The notes under the pieces were generated by a model. It was not told where the DNA came from. It saw nothing but the letters and a program-made list of their open reading frames with translations, and made no database searches. A DNA stretch of 64,000 nt, from assembly GCA_020249435.1 (NCBI GenBank), contig JADCFQ010000030.1, forward strand, positions 1 to 64,000, given 5' to 3'. The position numbers and the translations under genes were made by a program. Source of the DNA: Roseomonas sp. Lineage in GTDB: Bacteria > Pseudomonadota > Alphaproteobacteria > Acetobacterales > Acetobacteraceae. This document shows, piece after piece, positions 53,300 to 62,005 of this stretch (within the stretch, counting starts at the first letter, position 1; every line of letters begins with the position of its first letter).

Positions 53300-54724
53300 T
53301 CAGGCCCCGCGCTTGGTTTTGGCGTAGCGATCCATGAAGGTGCCACCTTCCGGTACCGGCAAATCGCGCCCCTGTGTCCAACCGCCAGCCAGCGGCAAAG
53401 ACCGAAACGCCCCCTTGCCCTGCGCCAGTAAGCCAAGCGCGCCGACCGCCATTTTCGTCGCCATGCGATAGAGCGCGGGGCGCTGCGCGACATAGGCCCA
53501 AAGCCCAAGATTGCGACGCACTGCAACGGGCGACAAATGCCGCTCAAATTCGCGTTCACGCCAATGGCGCATCATTTTCGGCAGCGGAATCTTGACTGGG
53601 CAGACGGATTCGCAGCGCCCACAAAAGGTCGAGGCATTGGGCAAATGCCCTGCCTTATCCACGCCGATCAGCGTTGGCGTCAGCACGCTGCCCATGGGGC
53701 CAGGATAGACCCAACCATAGGCGTGCCCGCCCGTCACGCCATAGACCGGGCAGTGATTCATGCAGGCGGCGCAACGGATACAGCGCAGCATTTCCTGAAA
53801 TTCCGTGCCGAACATATTGGATCGGCCATTATCAATCAGCACCACATGATATTCTTCCGGCCCGTCCAAATCGCCAGGCCGCCGGCCACCCGTGGAAAAG
53901 GTAGTGTAAACCGAAAAATCCTGCCCCGTCGCCGAACGCGCCAATAGCCGCAGCAGAGCGCAGGCATCATTGAGGGTCGGCACCATTTTCTCGATGCTGG
54001 CGAGTGCGATATGCACACGCGGCAGGGTTTGCGTGAGGTCACCATTGCCTTCATTCGTGACAATCACGCTGCTGCCCGATTCCGCAATCAGGAAATTCGC
54101 ACCCGTAATGCCGACATCAGCGGCCAGGAAGCGATGACGCAGTTTTGTGCGCGCTTCTGTCAGGATATCGCGCCTTTCGCTGAACACACGATCCTTGGGC
54201 AAATCCGTGTGCATTTCACGGAAGGATTTTTCCCAATCCTCCCGATTCAAGTGAAACGCCGGCGCGATGATATGGGAAGGATGCTCACGCCGAAGCTGGA
54301 TGATGTATTCGCCCAGATCGGTTTCGACCGGTTCAATCCCGTGCGCTTCCAAATAGTCATTGATCCCGAGTTCTTCGGAAATCATTGACTTGCCCTTGGT
54401 GACGGTCTTCGCCCCGGCATTGCGGCAAATCTCCAACACCGTCGCGCGGGCTTCTTCCGCAGTAGAGCACCAATGCACCTTGCCGCCAGCGGCTTCCACA
54501 TTGGCGGCATAGGTTTCCAGATAGAAATCCAGATTCGCGAGGGTGTGGTTCTTGATGTCGCGCCCGATTTCGCGCAGCTGTTCGAATTCCGGCAGACGCG
54601 CAACCGCATCGCCCCGGCGTTGCAGAAAGGCGCCCTTGGCCTTGCCCAAAGCCTTTTGCAGCCCGGCATCGCCAATGGCGCGGGCGGCGTTTTCCTTGAA
54701 TTGCGGCGAGGTAATCTGAACCAC
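53300..54724 (-). CDS. lutB: LutB/LldF-type iron-sulfur L-lactate oxidation protein
   Basis: The 474-aa protein has an N-terminal LUD domain (TKGKSMISEELGIND; GANFLIAESGSSVIVTNEGN) and two ferredoxin-like clusters, CIRCAACMNHCPVYG and CGRCESVCP. It transfers electrons in L-lactate oxidation. The start is GTG at 54724, with AGGG nine bases upstream; the frame stays open to 55174 without homology. First gene of a five-kilobase operon. Confidence 0.93.
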   Translation of the reverse strand: MVQITSPQFKENAARAIGDAGLQKALGKAKGAFLQRRGDAVARLPEFEQLREIGRDIKNHTLANLDFYLETYAANVEAAGGKVHWCSTAEEARATVLEICRNAGAKTVTKGKSMISEELGINDYLEAHGIEPVETDLGEYIIQLRREHPSHIIAPAFHLNREDWEKSFREMHTDLPKDRVFSERRDILTEARTKLRHRFLAADVGITGANFLIAESGSSVIVTNEGNGDLTQTLPRVHIALASIEKMVPTLNDACALLRLLARSATGQDFSVYTTFSTGGRRPGDLDGPEEYHVVLIDNGRSNMFGTEFQEMLRCIRCAACMNHCPVYGVTGGHAYGWVYPGPMGSVLTPTLIGVDKAGHLPNASTFCGRCESVCPVKIPLPKMMRHWREREFERHLSPVAVRRNLGLWAYVAQRPALYRMATKMAVGALGLLAQGKGAFRSLPLAGGWTQGRDLPVPEGGTFMDRYAKTKRGA

Positions 54725-54859
54725 GGCGGTAACCCTATTGCTTTTGCAACTCAGTCTAGCGCAACCCGCGCGCTTGGTCAGGGGGGTTTGCGCGCGGCCA
54801 TCACCTTTCCTAACCTGCCCCACGCATTTTGGGGAGGAAACCATGGCAGGGGTTTTGGC

Positions 54860-55225
54860 ATGAATATCGCGGCTTTGCCCGCCCGCGCCGCCGCCGCGCC
54901 GGGCCTGGCGCGCTGGGGGCGTGATCTGACGGCGGATGTCTTCTTCAGCGTTGGCGATGCGGCCTGGATCCTTGCCATCCACAAGGGTGTGCTGATTTCC
55001 GCCACCCCCGCCCCGCCCCTGATGCCGCGTTACGACCTTGCCATCCGCGCGGGTGCCGAGGATTTCTTGCGCTTTCTGCAAGACCCGCCACCGCCTGGCT
55101 GGCATGACATTATGGGCCTGGTTCGGCTCGGAACCTTCAAGGTGGAAGGCAATGTGGCGCTCTTTATGGCGCATATTTTCTGGTTCAAGGGCGTGCTCGC
55201 CCTGTTGAGGGAGCCACGCGCATGA
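54860..55225 (+). CDS. Small SCP2-like protein
   Basis: The 121-aa protein resembles an SCP2/sterol-carrier-type domain: DAAWILAIHKGVLISATPAP, then RAGAEDFLRFLQ and LVRLGTFKVEGNVALFMAHI. Such domains bind lipids or acyl-CoA in a hydrophobic tunnel. The match is from pattern only. It overlaps the next gene by four bases (ATGA), so the two are translated together. Divergent from lutB. Confidence 0.65.
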   Translation: MNIAALPARAAAAPGLARWGRDLTADVFFSVGDAAWILAIHKGVLISATPAPPLMPRYDLAIRAGAEDFLRFLQDPPPPGWHDIMGLVRLGTFKVEGNVALFMAHIFWFKGVLALLREPRA

Positions 55226-56055
55226 TCGAAGCCATTACCGGGCGCTATATGCACTTGGAACTCGAAGGCCGTGCGCATCGGCTGTATTTTGAAGAAGCCG
55301 GTCAGGGTATCCCGCTTTTGCTGCTGCACACGGCGGGCAGTGACGGCAGGCAATGGCGCGGCCTGTTGAATGATGCGGAAGTGACAGCGCGTTTTCGCTG
55401 CGTGACTTTCGACATGCCCTGGCATGGCAAGTCCAGCCCGCCCGAGGGCTGGGAACGTGAGACCTATCAGCTCACCACCGCGCGCTATACGGGCATGATC
55501 ATGGCGGTGGCGCGCGCGCTTGGCCTTGATCGGCCAGTGGTAATGGGGTGTTCGATTGGCGGGCGCATTGTGCTGGATTTGGCAGCCGAACACGCGGATG
55601 ATTTGCGCGGCGTGATCGGCCTGCAATCGGCAGCGTTTCTCTCACCCTATTACGATACATCCTGGCTGCATCACCCGCATGTGCATGGTGGTGAGGTGTG
55701 TGGTGGCATTGTCTCCGGCCTGATTGGCCCGCATGCACCGGAAGCGTCGCGCTGGGAAACGCTCTGGCATTATATGCAGGGCGGGCCGGGCGTGTTTCGC
55801 GGTGATTTGCATTTCTACAAGGGTGAAGGCGATTTGCGCCCGAAGCTGGCGCGCATTGATACCAAGCGCTGCCCTGTGCATATGTTGACCGGCAATTATG
55901 ATTACTCCTGCAAGCCCGAGGATACGGAGGCAACCGCCGCCGCCATCCCAGGCGCCAAGGTGCAAATCATGAAGGGCCTGGGCCATTTCCCGATGAGCGA
56001 GGATTACGCCGCACTTCGCCCTTATCTTTTGCCGGTATTGGCGGAATTTACGTGA
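55222..56055 (+). CDS. Alpha/beta hydrolase
   Basis: The 277-aa hydrolase has HTAGSDGRQW at the oxyanion site, the nucleophile elbow GCSIGG with its serine, and the histidine in GLGHFPMSEDY. The probable acid is in LTGNYDYS. Substrate unknown; the lid region carries the conserved-looking HPHVHGGEVCGG stretch. Coupled to the SCP2-like gene, a hydrophobic ester or acyl-CoA is plausible. It ends ten bases from a convergent gene. Confidence 0.9.
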   Translation: MIEAITGRYMHLELEGRAHRLYFEEAGQGIPLLLLHTAGSDGRQWRGLLNDAEVTARFRCVTFDMPWHGKSSPPEGWERETYQLTTARYTGMIMAVARALGLDRPVVMGCSIGGRIVLDLAAEHADDLRGVIGLQSAAFLSPYYDTSWLHHPHVHGGEVCGGIVSGLIGPHAPEASRWETLWHYMQGGPGVFRGDLHFYKGEGDLRPKLARIDTKRCPVHMLTGNYDYSCKPEDTEATAAAIPGAKVQIMKGLGHFPMSEDYAALRPYLLPVLAEFT

Positions 56056-56064
56056 CGCCGCGCA

Positions 56065-57387
56065 TCACGCGGCGAGCCGATCAATGCGATCACGCAGGCG
56101 ATACCAACCGCCGATGATGGGCAGGAACCAATTCGGGTTGCCGTTGTAAAGCGCAACCGTTGGAAATTCCAAACCATCAAGCGCGAAGCGTTGATTGGCC
56201 GCGCCAGCGATTTTCAGCGCGGCGTTATGGCCAAGCCAGGTTGCCATGGCAACGCCCGAACCCTGACAACCTGCGGCGTAATGAATGCCATCCTGCACGC
56301 CGATATGCGGCAGGAAATCGAAGGTGAAAGCCACATTGCCGGTCCAGGCATGGGTGATCTTTACATTGCTCAGCTCAGGAAATACCGCGGTCATGAAACT
56401 GTGCAACCGCGGCGCGGCGGCTTCCGGCGCATTGGGGCCGAAGCGTGCGCGGCCGCCCCACAAAATGCGATTGCCATAGGGTGCCGGGCGAAAATAATTC
56501 AGCACACGCTTGGTATCGCTGATCATCCGCCGGCCCGGGAAAAGCCGATCCATGGTCTCGGCGGGCAATTCCTCGGTTGCGATGATGTAGGACGCGACAG
56601 GGATCATGCGCTGCGCGAGCCAGGGCATGGCGCTTTGGCCATCAGTGCCGCGCGAATAGCCATTGGTGGCCACCAGCACGGCATCGGCGCGCAATTCGCC
56701 GCGATTGGTCGCAACCCGAAAGCCTGATCCATCAGCGCGAATGCCAGAGACACGCGTTTCATCCACCAGCCTGGCGCCGGCGCGTTCTGCTGCCGCCGCA
56801 AGCCCGCGCGCATATTTGCCGGGGTGGATGCTGCCGGTGGCCCCAGCCTTCATGCCGCCGCGATAATGGTCTGATCCCAGCGCCTCATGCTGGCGCGATG
56901 GCGGCAGCATTTCCGTGGGCAGGCCGGTAACTTCCGCGATGTAATCGGATTGCCGCGCCAGCATGTCGTAATGCTTGAGTGTCCAGGCCGCGACAAAACG
57001 CCCACAGCGCGTATAATCGCAATCAATCCCCTCGCGCGCGATGGTTTCTTCAATGAAGGGAAAGGAAGCGGCGGCGGCCATGGCGATATTGCGCGCCTGT
57101 TCCACGCCAAGCTTTTCCTTGAGTGCCGTGCTTGCGACCTTGAGCCCGCCGGAAACCATACCGCCATTGCGCGACGATGCACCCCAGCCGATACGTTCCG
57201 CATCCAGCACGGTTACCTGATGGCCGAGCCGCGCCAGGCTAAGCGCCGCCGAAAGCCCGGCATAGCCGCCGCCAATCACCGCAACCGGCGTGTGACCGGG
57301 CAGCGTATTGTCGCGTTTCGGCGGCTCGGCTGCCTCCCACCACCAGGGGCTGGTCTTGAAGCCGGGGGCAAAAAGAGTGTTGCCCAT
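56065..57387 (-). CDS. FAD-dependent oxidoreductase (PuuB/DAO-like)
   Basis: The 440-aa protein has the FAD motif VAVIGGGYAGLSAALSLARL near residue 35, WGASSRNGG and the C-terminal YAAGCQGSGVAMATWLG. It resembles gamma-glutamylputrescine oxidases and other amine oxidases of the DAO fold. ATG at 57387; it starts five bases after the ligase stop in the same direction, so the two are one operon. Substrate unproven. Confidence 0.9.
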   Translation of the reverse strand: MGNTLFAPGFKTSPWWWEAAEPPKRDNTLPGHTPVAVIGGGYAGLSAALSLARLGHQVTVLDAERIGWGASSRNGGMVSGGLKVASTALKEKLGVEQARNIAMAAAASFPFIEETIAREGIDCDYTRCGRFVAAWTLKHYDMLARQSDYIAEVTGLPTEMLPPSRQHEALGSDHYRGGMKAGATGSIHPGKYARGLAAAAERAGARLVDETRVSGIRADGSGFRVATNRGELRADAVLVATNGYSRGTDGQSAMPWLAQRMIPVASYIIATEELPAETMDRLFPGRRMISDTKRVLNYFRPAPYGNRILWGGRARFGPNAPEAAAPRLHSFMTAVFPELSNVKITHAWTGNVAFTFDFLPHIGVQDGIHYAAGCQGSGVAMATWLGHNAALKIAGAANQRFALDGLEFPTVALYNGNPNWFLPIIGGWYRLRDRIDRLAA

Positions 57388-57391
57388 TGTC

Positions 57392-59086
57392 TTAGGCTGT
57401 CTTCGCTTCTTGCAGGCCCAATTCACGCGTCATTTCATCGCGCATGATGAATTTCTGCATCTTGCCAGTGACGGTCATGGGGAAGCTCTCCACAAACTTG
57501 ATATGCAGCGGCACCTTGTAATGCGCGATCTGCCCTGCACAGAAGGCGCGCACATCATCTGCGGTCAGATGTTCATGCGCGCGCAACTTGATCCAGGCGC
57601 AGAGCTCCTCGCCAAAGCGTGGGTCCGGCACGCCGAATACCTGCACATCTTCGATCTTTGGGTGGCGATAGAGGAATTCCTCAACCTCGCGCGGGTAGAT
57701 ATTCTCACCACCGCGAATGACTAGATCCTTGATTCGGCCGACGATATTGCAAAATCCCTCATCATCAATCGTCGCCAGATCGCCGGTATGCATCCAACGC
57801 GCCGCATCAATGGCCTGCGCGGTGCGTTCGGGGTCTTCCCAATAGCCAAGCATCACCGCATAGCCGCGCGTGCAAAGCTCGCCCGGCATACCGCGCGGCA
57901 CGATACGACCCTCGCTATCAATGATCTTCACTTCAAGATGCGGCTGCACGCGCCCCACGGTGGAAACGCGACGGTCAAGCGGATCATCCACACTGGTCTG
58001 GAAGCTGACCGGGCTGGTTTCTGTCATGCCGTAAGCGATGGTGATTTCGCGTAGATTCATGCTGTCCACCGCGCGGCGCATCACTTCAATCGGGCAAGGT
58101 GCGCCGGCCATAATGCCGGTGCGGAGCGATGAAAGATCGAAGCTTGCGAATTGCGGGTGTTCCATTTGCGCGATGAACATGGTGGGCACGCCATGCAGGC
58201 CGGTGCAGCGTTCCTCCGCCACGGTTTGCAGCGTTGCCAGCGGATCAAAACCCTCACCGGGATAGACCATGGCCGTGCCATGCGTGGTGCAGGCCAGATT
58301 ACCCAGTACCATGCCAAAGCAATGATAGAGCGGCACCGGAATGCACAGCTTATCCTGCGGCGTCAGCTTCATCGCTTCCCCGATGAAATAGCCGTTATTT
58401 AGGATGTTATGATGCGTCAGCGTCGCCCCCTTCGGCGCGCCGGTGGTGCCAGAGGTGAATTGGATATTGATGGGATCATCAAATTGCAGCTTGCTGGCCA
58501 ATTCGCGCAGCCGTTCATGATGCGCCGCCGCGCCCATTTCAAGGATGCTGTGAAAAGGGATCATGCCCGGTGACGGGTTCGCGTTGATTTCAACCACCAT
58601 CTCCAGCTTCGGCAATTTTTCCGCCGTGAGCCGGCCCGGTAAGGCGCGCGCCAATTCCGGCGCCAGCGTATTCACCATGCCGACGTAATCGGATGTCTTG
58701 AAGCGTGTCGCGATAATCAGCGCGCGGCAGCCAACCTTATTCAGCGCATATTCCAATTCGGAAAGCCGATAGGCCGGATTGATATTCACCAGCACCAGCC
58801 CCGCCTTGGCAGTGGCAAACTGCGTAATCACCCATTCGGCATTATTGGGCGACCAGATCCCAACGCGATCACCTGGTTGCAGCCCAAGCGCCAGAAGCCC
58901 GGCAGCGAAGGCATCCACCTTCGCGCCCAATTCAGCGTAGCTCCAGCGAATGCCCTGCTGGCGCACGATCAATCCGGGCCGATCACCCCATTGGGCAACG
59001 GTGCGGTCGAAATTCAGGCCAATGGTCTCACCAATCAAGGCTTGGGTGCTTTGGCCGGTCACATAGCTAAGGGCTGGGCTGGTCAT
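57392..59086 (-). CDS. Acyl-CoA synthetase (AMP-binding)
   Basis: The 564-aa protein has the adenylate-forming motifs [19 protein letters not shown] and [14 protein letters not shown], and a C-terminal lysine in VTGKMQKF. Length and the [16 protein letters not shown] start fit medium-chain/FadD-like AMP ligases found beside liu genes. ATG at 59086 has GGGAG nine bases upstream. It is divergent from ivd, 127 bases away. Confidence 0.92.
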   Translation of the reverse strand: MTSPALSYVTGQSTQALIGETIGLNFDRTVAQWGDRPGLIVRQQGIRWSYAELGAKVDAFAAGLLALGLQPGDRVGIWSPNNAEWVITQFATAKAGLVLVNINPAYRLSELEYALNKVGCRALIIATRFKTSDYVGMVNTLAPELARALPGRLTAEKLPKLEMVVEINANPSPGMIPFHSILEMGAAAHHERLRELASKLQFDDPINIQFTSGTTGAPKGATLTHHNILNNGYFIGEAMKLTPQDKLCIPVPLYHCFGMVLGNLACTTHGTAMVYPGEGFDPLATLQTVAEERCTGLHGVPTMFIAQMEHPQFASFDLSSLRTGIMAGAPCPIEVMRRAVDSMNLREITIAYGMTETSPVSFQTSVDDPLDRRVSTVGRVQPHLEVKIIDSEGRIVPRGMPGELCTRGYAVMLGYWEDPERTAQAIDAARWMHTGDLATIDDEGFCNIVGRIKDLVIRGGENIYPREVEEFLYRHPKIEDVQVFGVPDPRFGEELCAWIKLRAHEHLTADDVRAFCAGQIAHYKVPLHIKFVESFPMTVTGKMQKFIMRDEMTRELGLQEAKTA

Positions 59087-59213
59087 TCCTATTCTCCCTG
59101 GGCATTGACGCAATCTTGGCGGGGTGGGGGCAAGTTTGCAATATTCACTTGGCCTTGGCGGCGCCTGCGCCTATCCTGGGTGCAACAATTTCGAGAAACG
59201 CGACGGGTTGAGC

Positions 59214-60392
59214 ATGGCCAATATTCCAAACCGCCTTCCAGGGCTGGATTTCGATCTGGGCGAGACCGCCGATATGCTGCGCGATCAGGTGGCCGCTTTC
59301 TCCGCCGCCGAAATCGCGCCGCGCGCCGCGGAGATTGACAAGACCAATGATTTCCCCGCCGATCTTTGGCGCAAATTCGGTGATCTTGGCGTGCTCGGCA
59401 TCACCGTTGAGGAAGAATATGGCGGCGCCGGCATGGGGTATCTGGAACATGTCATCGCCATGGAGGAAATCTCCCGCGCTTCCGCCTCGGTCGGGCTTTC
59501 CTATGGTGCGCATTCCAATCTTTGCGTGAACCAGATCAGGCGCAATGGCACGGAAGACCAGAAGCGGCGTTATCTGTCCAAGCTGATTTCCGGTGAGCAT
59601 GTGGGCGCGCTGGCAATGAGCGAGCCAGGCGCTGGTTCCGATGTGGTTTCCATGCGGCTGCGCGCTGAAAAGCGCGGTGATCGCTATGTGCTGAACGGCA
59701 CGAAGATGTGGATCACCAATGGGCCGGATGCCGATGTGTTGGTGATTTACGCCAAGACCGATCCTGCTGCCGGCCCCAAGGGCATTACGGCTTTTCTGGT
59801 AGAGAAAAACTTCCCCGGTTTTTCCTGCGCGCAAAAGCTGGATAAGCTTGGTATGCGCGGGTCGAATACCGGCGAATTGGTATTCCGGGATTGCGAAGTG
59901 CCGGCCGAAAATGTGCTCGGTGAGCTTAATGGCGGTGTGCGCGTACTGATGAGTGGGCTTGATTATGAACGCGCTGTGCTCGCTGCCGGGCCGCTTGGGA
60001 TCATGCAGGCTTGCATGGATATCGTGCTGCCCTATGTGCATGAACGCAAGCAATTCGGCCAGGCGATTGGTGAATTCCAGATCATGCAGGCCAAGATCGC
60101 CGATATGTACACCACCATGAATGCGGCGAAATCCTATATCTACACGGTCGCCAAGGCTTGTGATCGCGGCCAGACCACGCGCAAGGATGCCGCCGGTGCC
60201 ATTTTATACGCCGCCGAAAAAGCAACCTGGATGACGCTGGAGGCGATTCAATGCCTCGGCGGCAATGGCTATATCAATGACTACGCGACGGGCCGGCTGC
60301 TGCGTGATGCCAAGCTTTATGAGATTGGCGCTGGCACCTCAGAAATTCGCCGCATGCTGATCGGGCGGGAATTGTTCCGCGAAACCGCATGA
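59214..60392 (+). CDS. ivd: Isovaleryl-CoA dehydrogenase
   Basis: The 392-aa acyl-CoA dehydrogenase has [36 protein letters not shown] and the catalytic glutamate in [17 protein letters not shown], which is the position used in isovaleryl-CoA enzymes. The C-terminal [12 protein letters not shown] is typical. It makes 3-methylcrotonyl-CoA in leucine catabolism. ATG at 59214 gives the family start. mccB overlaps by four bases. Confidence 0.94.
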   Translation: MANIPNRLPGLDFDLGETADMLRDQVAAFSAAEIAPRAAEIDKTNDFPADLWRKFGDLGVLGITVEEEYGGAGMGYLEHVIAMEEISRASASVGLSYGAHSNLCVNQIRRNGTEDQKRRYLSKLISGEHVGALAMSEPGAGSDVVSMRLRAEKRGDRYVLNGTKMWITNGPDADVLVIYAKTDPAAGPKGITAFLVEKNFPGFSCAQKLDKLGMRGSNTGELVFRDCEVPAENVLGELNGGVRVLMSGLDYERAVLAAGPLGIMQACMDIVLPYVHERKQFGQAIGEFQIMQAKIADMYTTMNAAKSYIYTVAKACDRGQTTRKDAAGAILYAAEKATWMTLEAIQCLGGNGYINDYATGRLLRDAKLYEIGAGTSEIRRMLIGRELFRETA

Positions 60393-61996
60393 GCATTCTA
60401 CGCAGTACGCTCGATACGGGTAGTGAGAGCTTCGCCGCCAATGCTGCCGCCATGGCGGCGCTGGTTGCGGATTTGGAAAAAACCGTCGCTGCTGCCGAAC
60501 AGGGCGGCGGCAAGGCAGCGCGGGACAAGCACCTCGCGCGCAATAAGCTGCTGCCGCGCGAACGGGTACATGCGCTGATTGATCCGGGCTCGCCGTTCCT
60601 GGAGCTTTCGCAGCTTGCGGCCCATGGGCTTTATGGCGGGGAGGTTCCCTGCGCAGGTATCATTTCCGGCATTGGGCGTGTGTCGGGCCGCGAATGTGTG
60701 ATCATCGCGAATGATGCTACGGTGAAGGGTGGCACCTATTTCCCGATGACAGTAAAGAAGCATGTGCGCGCGCAGGAAATCGCCCGCGCCAATCGCCTGC
60801 CTTGCATTTACCTCGTGGATTCCGGCGGCGCCTTTCTGCCGCAACAGGATGAAATCTTCCCGGACCGAGAGCATTTCGGCCGTATCTTCTTCAACCAGGC
60901 CAATATGTCGGCGGAAGGCATTCCGCAAATCGCCGTGGTGATGGGCAGCTGCACCGCGGGTGGCGCCTATGTCCCCGCCATGTCGGATGAAAGCATCATC
61001 GTGCGCCAGCAGGGCACTATCTTCCTTGGTGGCCCACCTTTGGTGCGCGCTGCCACTGGTGAGGTTGTCACCGCCGAGGAATTGGGCGGCGCTGATGTGC
61101 ATGCGCGCCAATCCGGTGTGGTGGATCATTACGCGCAGGATGATCGCCATGCTTTGGCAATTTGTCGGCGCATCGTAGCCGGGCTTGGGCCACGAATTGC
61201 GCCGCAATTGGCGCTGCGGGCGCCGCGCGCACCGCTTTATGATGCGCGCGAATTGCTGGGCGTTGTGCCTGCCGATATCCGCGCCCCCTATGATGTGCGG
61301 GAAGTGATTGCGCGCCTGGTGGATGGCAGCGAATTTGACGAGTTCAAGCGGCTTTACGGCACAACCTTAGTGTGTGGTTTTGCGCATCTCCATGGTTATC
61401 CCATCGGCATCCTCGCCAATAACGGCATTCTGTTTTCGGAATCCGCGCTGAAAGGCGCGCATTTCATAGAACTCTGCTGTCAGCGCAGCATTCCCTTGCT
61501 GTTTTTGCAAAATATCTCAGGCTTCATGGTGGGGCGGAAATATGAGGCGGGCGGCATTGCGCGGGATGGCGCGAAGCTGGTGACGGCAGTGGCGACTGCG
61601 GGCGTGCCGAAATTGACTGTCGTGATTGGCGGCAGCTATGGCGCCGGTAATTACGGCATGTGCGGGCGTGCTTATGATCCGCGCTTCATGTTCATGTGGC
61701 CCAATGCGCGGATATCCGTCATGGGCGGCGAACAGGCGGCGAGTGTTCTGGCGCAACTCCGGCGTGACAATATGGAAGCGCAAGGCAAGCCATGGCCCGC
61801 TGAGGAAGAAGAAGCCTTCAAGGCACCCATCCGCGCCAAATATGATACCGAAGGCCATCCCTATTACGCCAGCGCGCGGCTTTGGGATGATGGCATCATC
61901 AACCCTGCCGATACGCGACGCATTTTGGGCTTGTCACTCGCGGTTGCCTGCAATGCACCCATTGAACAGACACGCTTCGGCGTGTTCCGGATGTAG
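60389..61996 (+). CDS. mccB: 3-Methylcrotonyl-CoA carboxylase carboxyltransferase subunit
   Basis: The 535-aa carboxyltransferase has [53 protein letters not shown] and the glycine-rich [20 protein letters not shown] of the acyl-CoA binding site. With the biotin subunit it carboxylates 3-methylcrotonyl-CoA. The ATGA overlap with ivd and nine bases to mccA show one operon. Confidence 0.95.
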   Translation: MSILRSTLDTGSESFAANAAAMAALVADLEKTVAAAEQGGGKAARDKHLARNKLLPRERVHALIDPGSPFLELSQLAAHGLYGGEVPCAGIISGIGRVSGRECVIIANDATVKGGTYFPMTVKKHVRAQEIARANRLPCIYLVDSGGAFLPQQDEIFPDREHFGRIFFNQANMSAEGIPQIAVVMGSCTAGGAYVPAMSDESIIVRQQGTIFLGGPPLVRAATGEVVTAEELGGADVHARQSGVVDHYAQDDRHALAICRRIVAGLGPRIAPQLALRAPRAPLYDARELLGVVPADIRAPYDVREVIARLVDGSEFDEFKRLYGTTLVCGFAHLHGYPIGILANNGILFSESALKGAHFIELCCQRSIPLLFLQNISGFMVGRKYEAGGIARDGAKLVTAVATAGVPKLTVVIGGSYGAGNYGMCGRAYDPRFMFMWPNARISVMGGEQAASVLAQLRRDNMEAQGKPWPAEEEEAFKAPIRAKYDTEGHPYYASARLWDDGIINPADTRRILGLSLAVACNAPIEQTRFGVFRM

Positions 61997-62005
61997 GGGG
62001 CAGCC

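Noticed and set aside
59087-59213. LiuR-type palindrome or sigma-70 promoter before ivd
   Set aside because: A TTGGCG/CAATAT pair with 17-base spacing exists but both boxes are weak, and no LiuR-like palindrome is seen.
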